A stretch of 7,143 nucleotides of DNA from Devosia equisanguinis (GCA_945888565.1 CAMDAL010000215.1:1-7143); one strand, 5' to 3'; shown: positions 1-6,207, counted from the stretch's first letter. The notes: generated from the sequence alone by a model not told the origin. Numbers and translations: made by a program.

Positions 1-138
1 TCATCGAATGCTTCAATCCGCGACAACCTCGCGCGCTTCAACCGACGCACCAAGCGGGCCTCAAAAACACAACGCATGCTCGAGATCACACTCGACCTCT
101 TCTTCAACCGACACGCAATGCAAACGAGTCCAAACTGA
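1..138 (+). CDS. IS1-family transposase, C-terminal fragment (cut by window edge)
   Basis: Frame 1 is open from the first base to a TGA at 136-138, giving 45 residues. The run IRDNLARFNRRTKRASKTQR followed by a hydrophobic LFFNRH ending lines up with the C-terminus of the IS1 InsB transposase as I remember it: an R-x-x-[IL]-x-R-[FL]-x-R-[RK]-T core, then S-K-[ST]-x-x-M, then [LI]-x-L-F-x-N-R. IS1 transposases are DDE-type enzymes that cut and join the element ends. The catalytic part would lie to the left of the window. The stop should sit close to the right end of the element, so the IS boundary is probably within the next few tens of bases. The gene converges on the MOSC gene. The family call rests on about 35 residues compared from memory. 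Whether the element is intact cannot be judged here. Confidence 0.65.
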   Translation, partial: SSNASIRDNLARFNRRTKRASKTQRMLEITLDLFFNRHAMQTSPN

Positions 139-143
139 ACAGT

Positions 144-159
144 CCCCCCACAAGGGGGG
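144..159. other. C6/G6 hairpin between transposase end and MOSC gene
   Basis: Six C (144-149), loop ACAA (150-153) and six G (154-159) form a perfect 6-bp GC stem. A second nested option pairs AGTCCC (141-146) with GGGACT (172-177). It lies between two convergent genes and could slow or stop transcription from either side. There is no T-tract on either strand, so it is not a classical intrinsic terminator. It may instead belong to the right end of the IS element. Confidence 0.4.
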
Positions 160-186
160 CGGTGGGTGGGCGGGACTGCTCGTCGA

Positions 187-765
187 CTACTCCGACGAAA
201 GCACCTGCCGCCAAGTGCGGACCTTTACCTCGTCGCCGGCCCGGATGATCCCTTCGCGTTCGACCCAGGCGACGAGGCCGCGTTTGTCTTTGGCGGCCTT
301 CACGAAGGCGAACTGGAGGTCGGGGCGGTCGGGTATGTGGGCCGTGATGGCGGCGCCGGACTTGCGGCAGGGGTCGTTGTCGCCGTCGATGCGGAGGGTG
401 GCGCCGGACGGGAAGAGGAGCAGAGTGCGGGGCGGAAGCTGCGTCAGGTTGGGGATGCCGGAGAGGCAGAGGTTGGCGCCGATCCAGGCGGGGTCGAGCC
501 GGTCGATGTTCAGGGTGGCGGCGATCTCGGCGAGTTCCTCGGCGCCGAGGATGGAGACCTGCCGCTCGTTGCGCATCGGGGTGCCGCGGGGATACCAGGG
601 CTCGCGCGGGCCGGAGGGGCGGACGGGGCCTGCGTGGCGGTCGCCGGTGATGCCGGCATAGGTAAGGTGCAGCGTGTCGTGCGGGGTGGATTCGACCGCC
701 CTGCCCTCGACGACGAAGGTCCCCTCGACGCGCGCCGTCAACGTGCGCGCGGTGAGCTCCTGCAT
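187..765 (-). CDS. MOSC domain-containing protein
   Basis: This 192-residue protein consists almost entirely of one MOSC (molybdenum cofactor sulfurase C-terminal) domain. Such stand-alone proteins are thought to bind sulfur or the molybdenum cofactor through one conserved cysteine, and some (YiiM-like) take part in reducing N-hydroxylated compounds. Visible landmarks are RQVSILGAEEL at about 69-79, the GANLCLSGIPNLTQLPP block at 96-112, and the cysteine loop NDPCRKSG with Cys133 at 130-137. A basic/hydrophobic C-terminal part ends with an AGDEV segment typical of the closing strand. The ATG at 763-765 overlaps the stop of the upstream permease by one base (TGATG) and has no SD of its own, so translational coupling to that gene is likely. 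The family is clear; the substrate is unknown. Confidence 0.88.
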   Translation of the reverse strand: MQELTARTLTARVEGTFVVEGRAVESTPHDTLHLTYAGITGDRHAGPVRPSGPREPWYPRGTPMRNERQVSILGAEELAEIAATLNIDRLDPAWIGANLCLSGIPNLTQLPPRTLLLFPSGATLRIDGDNDPCRKSGAAITAHIPDRPDLQFAFVKAAKDKRGLVAWVEREGIIRAGDEVKVRTWRQVLSSE

Positions 766-1688
766 CAGACTGGCGGGGTCGCGAGTGCGGCGCGGCGACG
801 GCGGACCACCGAATCCGTAGTGTAGACGGCCAGCGACAGCCAGATCAGCCCGAAGCTGATCAGCCGCGTGGCGTTGAGGTGCTCGCCGAACACCACCAGC
901 GCCAGCACGAAGGCGATCGAGGGCGCGATGTATTGCAGCATGCCGATGGTGGTGAGACGCAGGCGCTGCACGGCGAAGGCGAAGAGCAGCAGTGGGATGG
1001 CGGTGCCCGGCCCGGTCAGCATCAGCAGGAACAGCGTGTAGGGATCGGCGTGGGGGCCGAAATTGCCGTCACGGATGAAGGTGAACACGAGGAAGCCAAG
1101 CGCGATCGGTGACAGCACCAGCGTTTCGACGAACAGGCCTGAGAGTGCCGCGGCCTTCGCCGTCTTCCGCAGGTAGCCATAGATGGCGAAGGTGATGGCA
1201 AGGCTGAGTGCAATGATCGGCACGGTGCCCAGCCCGACGGCCTGGATGGCGATGGCGATGGTGGCAATCGCGATGGCGACGACCTGCACGCGGTTGAGCC
1301 GCTCGCCCAGCAGCACCATGCCGAAGGCGACATTGACCAGCGGGTTGATGAAGTAGCCGAAGCTCGCCTCGAGCACCTGGTTGGTTTCGACCGCGTAGAC
1401 GTAGATCAGCCAGTTGGTAGCGAGGAACAGCGCGGCAACACCCATACGCAGGGTGCTGGCACGGTCGCGCAGGACCGCCCGGACTTCGGCCGTGCGTCCG
1501 GCGACGATAAGGATGATGCCGACCAGCAGCAGCGACCACAGCGTGCGGTCGGCCACCAGCGTGGTCGAGCCGACATGCCGCAGCAGGTTGAACAGCAGCG
1601 GCAGGAACCCCCAGAGCAGGTATGCGGCTATGCCGACGGCGAGCCCGCTATCGACTGATTTCGTCTCGGAGGAACTGATGGACGCCAA
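765..1688 (-). CDS. rarD: RarD-type EamA family transporter
   Basis: A 307-residue inner-membrane permease of the drug/metabolite transporter superfamily. About ten hydrophobic segments are visible, near residues 14-33, 48-64, 81-100, 107-127, 134-151, 154-172, 186-205, 216-236, 247-267 and 274-291. RarD signatures are NWLIYVYAV (92-100), EASFGYFINPLVNV (107-120), GERLNRVQ (128-135) and TGPGTAIPLLLFA (225-237), with TTIGMLQYIAPSI (246-258) after it. Length matches E. coli RarD (about 296 aa), a protein named for a chloramphenicol-sensitivity phenotype whose substrate is uncertain. The only usable start is TTG at 1688: the frame stays open upstream but I find no ATG, GTG or other TTG that could serve, and no SD precedes it. 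Starting further in would remove part of TM1. It forms a transcription unit with the MOSC gene. The symbol is by family resemblance. Confidence 0.9.
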   Translation of the reverse strand: MASISSSETKSVDSGLAVGIAAYLLWGFLPLLFNLLRHVGSTTLVADRTLWSLLLVGIILIVAGRTAEVRAVLRDRASTLRMGVAALFLATNWLIYVYAVETNQVLEASFGYFINPLVNVAFGMVLLGERLNRVQVVAIAIATIAIAIQAVGLGTVPIIALSLAITFAIYGYLRKTAKAAALSGLFVETLVLSPIALGFLVFTFIRDGNFGPHADPYTLFLLMLTGPGTAIPLLLFAFAVQRLRLTTIGMLQYIAPSIAFVLALVVFGEHLNATRLISFGLIWLSLAVYTTDSVVRRRRAALATPPV

Positions 1689-1742
1689 GGGGCGGGCTTT
1701 CGGCAGGAGGAATACGTGGGTGTAGCAGCGCAGCGGTGATGG

Positions 1743-1813
1743 GACAAATGAGAGTTTGTCATGCGTGGAATGCGGTCGGGTGACGCGAGCGAGGATCAGG
1801 GCGCAAGGCGCCC
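1743..1813. other. Two small inverted repeats in the rarD / host-attachment intergenic region
   Basis: The 239-base gap between the divergent starts holds GACAAA (1743-1748) and TTTGTC (1755-1760) around a 6-base loop, and GGGCGC (1799-1804) and GCGCCC (1808-1813) around AAG. Both are perfect 6-bp stems. They lie where promoters for both flanking genes must be, so they could be operator-like or leader structures. No convincing -35/-10 pair was found on either strand, and short stems like these also arise by chance. Confidence 0.3.
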
Positions 1814-1915
1814 CTCAACTGCGTTGCAGCCCTTCTGGCCACTCTTATCCGCTGGTGTTGGCTTGAGCGTGATCAAACCATTGCCGCGGTGGCGCGTTCA
1901 TACTTGCGTACCCAC

Positions 1916-1922
1916 AAGGAGG
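1916..1922 (+). promoter_or_regulatory. Strong ribosome binding site that decides the start of the host-attachment gene
   Basis: AAGGAGG is an almost full anti-SD match. Two tandem ATGs follow, at 1925 (2-base gap) and 1928 (5-base gap). The spacing favours 1928. The frame is open further up to a GTG at 1889, but that would place the SD inside the coding region. Confidence 0.8.
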
Positions 1923-1927
1923 ACATG

Positions 1928-2377
1928 ATGAAAGCCAAGACCACCTGGATTCTCGTCGCGGACGGTGCGCAGGCCAAGGTTTTCGAACACCTGGGGCCCG
2001 GCAAAGGCCTGAGGGCGATCGAGGACCTGAAGTTCGAGCAGGAACCACTACAGGCGCAGGAGATCATGGCGGACCGGCCGGGCCGTTCATTCGCTTCGGC
2101 GGGCACTGCGCGCAGCGCGATGGAGTATTCGTCCGATCCGGTGCAGGTGCGCGAGCGCCGTTTCGTCGAAAACGTCGCCGAGCAACTGGACAAGCAGCTG
2201 CAGAAGGGAGCATTCGACCGCCTGATCGTGGCGGCGGCGCCGACCGCGCTGGGTGATCTGCGGCCGGCCTTCAGCAAGGGCATCAAGGACGTCATCATGG
2301 CCGAACTGGCCAAGGACCTGACCAATATCCCGACGCCCAAGCTCGCAGAGCACTTCACCGACGTTCTCGCGGTGTAA
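1928..2377 (+). CDS. Host attachment family protein
   Basis: A 149-residue soluble protein of the family annotated as 'protein required for attachment to host cells' (Host_attach), common in alphaproteobacteria. The name comes from a plant-associated bacterium and the biochemical role is not established; some authors relate the family to bacterial release-factor-like folds. Landmarks are the opening TTWILVADGAQAKVFE (5-20), the GPGKG loop (23-27), the hallmark ADRPGRSFASAGTARSAME (48-66), RLIVAAAPTALGDLR (98-112) and ELAKDLTNIP (126-135). No signal peptide or membrane segment is visible, which argues against surface exposure. It is a single gene flanked by divergent and convergent neighbours, with its own terminator just downstream. 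The start is set by the SD at 1916-1922; ATG 1925 would add one Met. Confidence 0.88.
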   Translation: MKAKTTWILVADGAQAKVFEHLGPGKGLRAIEDLKFEQEPLQAQEIMADRPGRSFASAGTARSAMEYSSDPVQVRERRFVENVAEQLDKQLQKGAFDRLIVAAAPTALGDLRPAFSKGIKDVIMAELAKDLTNIPTPKLAEHFTDVLAV

Positions 2378-2384
2378 CGCTCAG

Positions 2385-2424
2385 GCGGGCGGCACCGGAG
2401 GTCCGGGTCGCCCGCTATTTGTTC
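2385..2424 (+). terminator. Intrinsic terminator after the host-attachment gene
   Basis: GCGGGCG (2385-2391) pairs with CGCCCGC (2409-2415). The 17-base interior can form a further ACCGG/CCGGGT helix with a bulge. The T-rich tail TATTTGTT follows on the plus strand at 2416-2423. It starts 7 bases after the stop codon. On the minus strand it lacks a T-tract, so it is probably one-directional. Confidence 0.65.
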
Positions 2425-2506
2425 GGCGGCGTCGGGGTGGCTTGGGCAGCCATTTAGGTCGCAGACCGGCGTGAACTCGACGGGCGTTCAGGCGGGCGTT
2501 CGCGGT

Positions 2507-2773
2507 TCAGTCGTAGACGTTTCGGCGATTGCCGACCTTTACGACCATCACGAGCAGGACGTTGTCCTCCAAGCGAGCGATGATGCGCGTACTCCCGATA
2601 CGATAGCGCCACAGTCCCGCGAGGTCGTCGACCAGCTCTTTGCCAAATCGCCGGGGATTGTCCGAGCCGTCGATCCGGTCACGAAGATACTTCAGCACAG
2701 CACCTCTCTCGGCGCCGCCAAGCGATTTCAAGTCCTTCCGTGCCTTCGGCTCGAACTCGACCCGCCATCTCAC
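2507..2773 (-). CDS. Type II toxin, RelE/ParE superfamily
   Basis: An 88-residue basic protein with the RelE/ParE fold pattern: an N-terminal strand (WRVEFEPKARKDLKSL, 3-18), a helical region to about 50, then GLWRYRIGSTRIIARLEDN (53-71) and the C-terminal VVKVGNRRNVY (77-87). RelE enzymes cut mRNA in the ribosomal A site; the basic and aromatic residues used in E. coli RelE have likely counterparts in Arg56/Arg58, Arg83/Arg84 and Tyr87. Retention of these suggests an active toxin. Mapping is from memory of the family, and ParE-like gyrase inhibition cannot be fully excluded, though the RYRIG and terminal RRNVY pattern favours RelE. The GTG start (2771-2773) overlaps the antitoxin stop by four bases (GTGA), a usual coupling arrangement. 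The gene converges on the host-attachment gene. Confidence 0.87.
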   Translation of the reverse strand: MRWRVEFEPKARKDLKSLGGAERGAVLKYLRDRIDGSDNPRRFGKELVDDLAGLWRYRIGSTRIIARLEDNVLLVMVVKVGNRRNVYD

Positions 2774-2994
2774 GGCTTGTCGTCGAGATCATCGGCGAAC
2801 TCAGCCAGGACCTCCGAGAGCGGGATGCCTGTGCCGGCGGTCTTCAGACGCTCTATCGCGATAGCGTAGTCTTCGAGGTCGTCGAGGTGTTCGCTGATCG
2901 CCTCACGTGCCAGCGAACTCTTCGTACGGCCAGTCGCCTCGGCAGCCTTGGCGAGACGGGCCTCAATGTCAGGGGTCAGACGCAGGGCGAGCAT
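2770..2994 (-). CDS. Type II antitoxin, RelB-like ribbon-helix-helix protein
   Basis: A 74-residue acidic protein. Residues 1-40 form a ribbon-helix-helix DNA-binding domain: strand LALRLTPD (2-9), helix EARLAKAAEATG (11-22), the RTKSSLAREA turn and second helix (23-32), then EHLDDLEDYAIAIERL (35-50). The acidic tail after 50 would wrap the toxin. Antitoxins of this type neutralise the toxin and repress their own operon, as dimers on palindromic operators. The ATG at 2992-2994 is preceded by GGAGG (minus strand, 3005-3001) with a 6-base gap, the best SD on this strand. The operon lies 48 bases below the hydrolase stop and has its own promoter/operator, so it need not depend on read-through. 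Confidence 0.87.
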   Translation of the reverse strand: MLALRLTPDIEARLAKAAEATGRTKSSLAREAISEHLDDLEDYAIAIERLKTAGTGIPLSEVLAEFADDLDDKP

Positions 2995-3007
2995 GGGAGG
3001 CCTCCAT

Positions 3008-3031
3008 CGGCGCTATACATGTATAGCGCCG
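3008..3031. promoter_or_regulatory. Perfect 24-bp palindrome, probable operator of the toxin-antitoxin operon
   Basis: The half CGGCGCTATACA (3008-3019) is followed by its exact reverse complement (3020-3031), with no central spacer. It ends three bases before the antitoxin SD. Ribbon-helix-helix antitoxins bind such two-fold symmetric sites, so self-repression by the antitoxin alone or with its toxin is the natural reading. The central TATACATGTATA is the most AT-rich stretch in the surrounding sequence and also supplies a -10-like element. The symmetry is directly visible; binding is inferred. Confidence 0.75.
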
Positions 3032-3046
3032 GCGATGACTGTTCAA
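3020..3046 (-). promoter_or_regulatory. Probable promoter of the toxin-antitoxin operon
   Basis: On the minus strand TTGAAC (3046-3041) could be the -35 and TATACA (3025-3020) the -10, with a short 15-base spacer. The -10 lies inside the palindrome, so bound repressor would block RNA polymerase. The -35 overlaps the last codon and stop of the hydrolase gene. The spacer is shorter than the usual 16-18, so the exact hexamers are uncertain. Confidence 0.45.
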
Positions 3047-3888
3047 TCCTCGTCGTCGTCGCCGATCTCGGACTGCCCCGTTACCGCTTCGAGGAATTCG
3101 AGGAGGATGGGGTTGAAGAGGTCGGGGCGTTCGAGGTTGGGGAAGTGGGCGGTGTCTTCGAGGACGACGGCGAAGGCGTTCTCCAGCTCCTCCGATAGGT
3201 CCTCGTGGCGGGCGACGATGTCGGGCATGTCGAGTTCGCCGACGATGAGCAGCGTAGGCGCGGTGATGGCGCTGAGGTTGTCGACGGCGTCGTCACGCTC
3301 CTCTTCCTCGGTCAGCTCGGGGTGGTTGAGGTGGATGGCGTTCATGCGGAGGAACAGGTCGCGCGTTTCGCCCGAGACGCGGCCGGATTCGCTCAGCGGG
3401 CCATCGAGCCAGAGATGGGCCTCGATGCGGTTGACGGTATCGAGATTGCCGCGCTCCAGCGCGTATTCGAGCGCATCTTCCAGATCAGCCGCGTCGTCGG
3501 GGATTTCGCTGTCCTCGGCGCCGGTGATACCGGTGCCGATGAGGACGAGGCCGATGGTGCGCTCGGGGTGCTCGATGGCGAAATCGACGGCGAGCGCGCC
3601 GCCCATCGAGGAGCCGACGAGGATGGCGGCGTGGACGCTGAGGCCATCGAGTACGGCTTCGAGATCGACGAGATGGTTGAAGGGGACGTTCTCGGTTTCG
3701 GTCTCGCCGAAGCCACGCCGGTCATAGGCGATGACATGGTAGCCCTCGTCGGCGAGATCCTGCAGTTGCGCGCCCCACATGCGGCGATCGGTGACGCCCG
3801 AGTGGAGGAAGACCACGGGGATGCCGAAGCCGTCGGCTTCGCCGCGGATGATGGCGCCGTCGAACGGGATCTCGAAGGAGGAGGTCAT
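3043..3888 (-). CDS. Alpha/beta fold hydrolase
   Basis: A 281-residue cytoplasmic enzyme of the alpha/beta hydrolase superfamily. The oxyanion-hole segment VVFLHSG is at 25-31, and DRRGFGET at 56-63 is the usual loop after strand 4. The nucleophile elbow GSSMGG is at 92-97 (Ser94). The acid is most likely Asp220 in GELD (217-220), and the base His248 is in EDTAHFPN (244-251). The triad is complete, so it should be active. A variable cap region spans about 123-205. The protein is strikingly acidic (IPDDAADLEDALE at 129-141, EEEERDD at 194-200, terminal DDDED). Substrate cannot be read from the sequence; esterase, lactonase and C-C hydrolase roles are all possible. ATG 3888 has GGAG (3899-3896) 7 bases ahead, partly within a hairpin. 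It lies 79 bases below tam on the same strand and may be co-transcribed. Confidence 0.88.
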   Translation of the reverse strand: MTSSFEIPFDGAIIRGEADGFGIPVVFLHSGVTDRRMWGAQLQDLADEGYHVIAYDRRGFGETETENVPFNHLVDLEAVLDGLSVHAAILVGSSMGGALAVDFAIEHPERTIGLVLIGTGITGAEDSEIPDDAADLEDALEYALERGNLDTVNRIEAHLWLDGPLSESGRVSGETRDLFLRMNAIHLNHPELTEEEERDDAVDNLSAITAPTLLIVGELDMPDIVARHEDLSEELENAFAVVLEDTAHFPNLERPDLFNPILLEFLEAVTGQSEIGDDDED

Positions 3889-3897
3889 GTGGGGGCT

Positions 3898-3915
3898 CCG
3901 CGCTGGAAAGCGCGG
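3898..3915 (-). promoter_or_regulatory. Hairpin overlapping the SD of the hydrolase gene
   Basis: CCGCGCT (3898-3904), loop GGAA and AGCGCGG (3909-3915) give a perfect 7-bp stem. On the minus strand its 3' arm runs into GGAG (3899-3896), the SD of the hydrolase, so part of the SD would be paired. It lies in the 79-base gap after tam. It may lower translation or limit read-through; no T-tract follows. Confidence 0.35.
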
Positions 3916-3967
3916 GGCTTAGCATTGAGCGCGGCGCGGGACCAGTACCCGTTGGCGCCCCCTGCCC

Positions 3968-4732
3968 TCAGCGGACCGCGACGATGAACAGGCGGGGGAA
4001 GCGGAGGAGGACCTTGTTGTCGGTGGTGCGGGGATAGGCCTGGGCGATGCGGGCGAGGTAGGCGGCGAGGAAGGCTTCGCGGTGCTCGGGGCTCAGCGGA
4101 TCGATGAAGGGGCGGAGGCCGGTGGATTTGACCCACTCGACGATCGCCTCGGGGCTTTCGAGCACGTGGTTGTAGGCGGTGTGCCAGATGTCGAGCTTGC
4201 TCGCGAAGGGTTTTAGCGCATCGTAGTAGGTGCGGACGGGCGGTAGCGGCAGTCGGGCGGCGTCGGCGAGTTGCGACGCCCAGGGGCCGTCGGCGGCGGT
4301 TTCGCGCATCAGGACGTGGCTGGGTTCGGCCATGTTGTCTGGCATCTGCACGGCGAGGACGCCGCCCTGCGGCAGGGCTGCGAGGACGCGGGGGAGCTGG
4401 CTCAGGTGCTCGGGCACCCACTGGTAGATGGCGTTGGCGAAGACCAGGTCGGTACCGGGCTCAGGGGTCCAGGTGGTGGCGTCGGCGGTGGCGAAGCTGG
4501 CGGCGGGGAGGCGCTTCCGCGCCTCGGCCAGCATGTTGGGCGAGCTGTCGAGGCCGGTGAGGCTTGCCTGCGGGTAGCGTTTGGCGAGGAGTTCGGTGGA
4601 GTTGCCGGGGCCGCAGCCCATGTCGATAACGGTTTTGGGGTCGGTGAGTGGGACCTGAGCGAGGAGATCGCGGGCCGGGCGGGTGCGCTCGTCCTCGAAC
4701 TTGAGGTAGGTGGAGGGGGACCAGTCAGCCAT
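3968..4732 (-). CDS. tam: Trans-aconitate 2-methyltransferase
   Basis: This 254-residue protein matches E. coli Tam along its whole length. Tam uses S-adenosylmethionine to methylate trans-aconitate, a by-product formed from cis-aconitate that inhibits aconitase, so it removes a spontaneous toxic side product of the citric acid cycle. Visible: the N-terminal DWSPSTYLKFEDERTRPA (3-20), class I SAM motif DMGCGPGNST (37-46), the acidic end of strand 2 at LDSSPNMLAEAR (61-72), FANAIYQWVPEH (98-109), VLAVQMPDN (125-133) with EPSHVLMRE just after, STGLRPF near 198, and the closing FPRLFIVAVR (245-254). ATG 4732 is preceded by GAGGAG (4744-4739) with a 6-base gap. It is divergent from argG across 137 bases. 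The assignment is firm from motif order and length. Confidence 0.93.
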   Translation of the reverse strand: MADWSPSTYLKFEDERTRPARDLLAQVPLTDPKTVIDMGCGPGNSTELLAKRYPQASLTGLDSSPNMLAEARKRLPAASFATADATTWTPEPGTDLVFANAIYQWVPEHLSQLPRVLAALPQGGVLAVQMPDNMAEPSHVLMRETAADGPWASQLADAARLPLPPVRTYYDALKPFASKLDIWHTAYNHVLESPEAIVEWVKSTGLRPFIDPLSPEHREAFLAAYLARIAQAYPRTTDNKVLLRFPRLFIVAVR

Positions 4733-4869
4733 TTTCGCGCTCCTCGGGTTGCGCCCGGCTTAAGCGAGGCGGGGCGCGGCGTCCAGACGTGCGGCTATGC
4801 TTGCGCGGAGAGATTTGGTATGCGCTCCGCCGACAGCGTCACCACCAATACGAGCCGACTGGAGCCCCC
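4733..4869. promoter_or_regulatory. Divergent intergenic region between tam and argG
   Basis: These 137 bases must hold promoters for both genes. GCGCCC (4751-4756) can pair with GGGCGC (4772-4777) around a loop that contains the 8-bp palindrome GCTTAAGC (4758-4765), an operator-like arrangement. I could not find a -35/-10 pair with normal spacing for either gene, nor a site I would call an arginine-repressor box. Confidence 0.35.
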
Positions 4870-6207
4870 GTGAGTACGATCCTGAAGAGCCTGCCCAAGG
4901 GTGAAAAAGTCGGCATCGCGTTTTCCGGTGGGCTCGACACCAGCGCCGCCCTGCTGTGGATGCAGCAGAAGGGCGCCAAGGTTTACGCGTACACCGCCAA
5001 CCTCGGCCAGCCGGACGAGGCGGATTATGACGAGATTCCGCGCAAGGCGATGGATTTCGGCGCCGAGAACGCGCGGCTCGTCGATTGCCGGACGCAGCTG
5101 GTGCATGAGGGGATTGCGGCGATCCAGTCGGGGGCGTTCCACATTTCGACGGGCGGGATCACCTACTTCAACACCACGCCGCTCGGGCGGGCGGTGACCG
5201 GCACGATGCTGGTTTCGGCGATGAAGGAGGATGGGGTCAACATCTGGGGCGACGGTTCGACCTTCAAGGGCAACGATATCGAGCGGTTCTACCGCTACGG
5301 GCTGCTGACCAACCCGAACCTGCGCATCTACAAGCCGTGGCTCGACCAGGCGTTCATCGACGAGCTGGGCGGGCGCTCGGAGATGTCGGCGTTCCTCACC
5401 GTGCACGGCTTTGCCTACAAGATGAGCGCCGAGAAGGCGTATTCGACCGACAGCAACCTGCTGGGCGCGACGCACGAGGCCAAGGATCTCGAGAGCCTCG
5501 ACACCGGCATCAGGATCGTCAACCCGATCATGGGCGTGCCGTTCTGGCGCGACGACGTCGAGGTGAAGGCCGAAAAGGTGGTGGTGCGGTTTGCCGAGGG
5601 GCAGCCGGTGGCGCTGAACGGCCAGACCTTCGCCGACCCGGTGGCGCTGTTCCTCGAAGCCAACGCCATTGGCGGACGGCACGGGCTGGGGATGAGCGAC
5701 CAGATCGAGAACCGCATCATCGAGGCGAAGAGCCGCGGCATCTACGAGGCGCCAGGCATGGCGCTGCTGCATATCGCCTACGAGCGGCTGGTGACCGGCA
5801 TCCACAACGAGGACACCATCGAGCAGTACCGGATCAGCGGGATGCGGCTCGGGCGCCTGCTCTACCAGGGCCGCTGGTTCGACTCGCAGGCGCTGATGCT
5901 GCGCGAGACGGCGCAGCGCTGGGTCGCCGCCGCCATCACCGGCGAAGTGACGCTGGAGCTGCGGCGCGGCAACGACTACTCGATCCTGAACACCGAAAGC
6001 CCGAACCTGACCTATGCGCCCGAACGGCTGAGCATGGAAAAGGTGGAAGACGCGCCGTTCTCGCCGGCCGACCGCATCGGGCAACTGACGATGCGGAACC
6101 TCGACATCGCGGACACGCGGGCGAAGCTGGACCTCTACGCGAAGACGGGGCTGATTTCGATCGGCGAGGGCGGGGAAATGTTCCGGCTTGAGGGTGGGAA
6201 GGAGTGA
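4870..6207 (+). CDS. argG: Argininosuccinate synthase (type 2 subfamily)
   Basis: This 445-residue enzyme joins citrulline and aspartate at the cost of ATP (to AMP and PPi) to give argininosuccinate, the penultimate step of arginine synthesis in the cytoplasm. It aligns end to end with E. coli ArgG (447 aa). Landmarks: the PP-loop AFSGGLDTS (17-25), YTANLGQPDE (41-50), TYFNTTPLGRAVTGTM (98-113), WGDGSTFKGNDIERF (126-140), EKAYSTDSNLLGATHEAKDL (188-207), GGRHGLGMSDQIENRIIEAK and the RRGNDYSIL region. The start is GTG 4870, with GGAG (4861-4864) 5 bases upstream; the resulting STILKSLPKGE matches the E. coli N-terminus. The frame is open upstream to 4789, but that 27-residue extension has no family counterpart. 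It is the longer, E. coli-like type 2 form, not the roughly 400-residue type 1 form. Confidence 0.97.
   Translation: MSTILKSLPKGEKVGIAFSGGLDTSAALLWMQQKGAKVYAYTANLGQPDEADYDEIPRKAMDFGAENARLVDCRTQLVHEGIAAIQSGAFHISTGGITYFNTTPLGRAVTGTMLVSAMKEDGVNIWGDGSTFKGNDIERFYRYGLLTNPNLRIYKPWLDQAFIDELGGRSEMSAFLTVHGFAYKMSAEKAYSTDSNLLGATHEAKDLESLDTGIRIVNPIMGVPFWRDDVEVKAEKVVVRFAEGQPVALNGQTFADPVALFLEANAIGGRHGLGMSDQIENRIIEAKSRGIYEAPGMALLHIAYERLVTGIHNEDTIEQYRISGMRLGRLLYQGRWFDSQALMLRETAQRWVAAAITGEVTLELRRGNDYSILNTESPNLTYAPERLSMEKVEDAPFSPADRIGQLTMRNLDIADTRAKLDLYAKTGLISIGEGGEMFRLEGGKE

Noticed and set aside
166..825. Long plus-strand open frame (219 codons) opposite the MOSC gene
   Set aside because: Gly/Ala/Val-rich translation with no recognisable family, and antisense to a clear MOSC protein; a typical by-product of GC-rich coding DNA.
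1889..1927. Upstream GTG start for the host-attachment gene
   Set aside because: It would place the AAGGAGG SD inside the coding region and add 13 residues not seen at the family's N-terminus.
2740..3198. 152-codon plus-strand frame over the antitoxin and hydrolase end
   Set aside because: Antisense to two well-supported genes and crosses the operator palindrome; Glu/Val-rich composition comes from the complementary strand.
4789..4869. 27-residue N-terminal extension of ArgG
   Set aside because: The family begins at STILKSLP, and GTG 4870 has its own SD (GGAG 4861-4864); the extension is Arg/His-rich and has no counterpart.
4795..6084. 429-codon minus-strand open frame inside argG
   Set aside because: It is the antisense shadow of argG; its translation is His/Arg/Val-rich low-complexity sequence with no domain.
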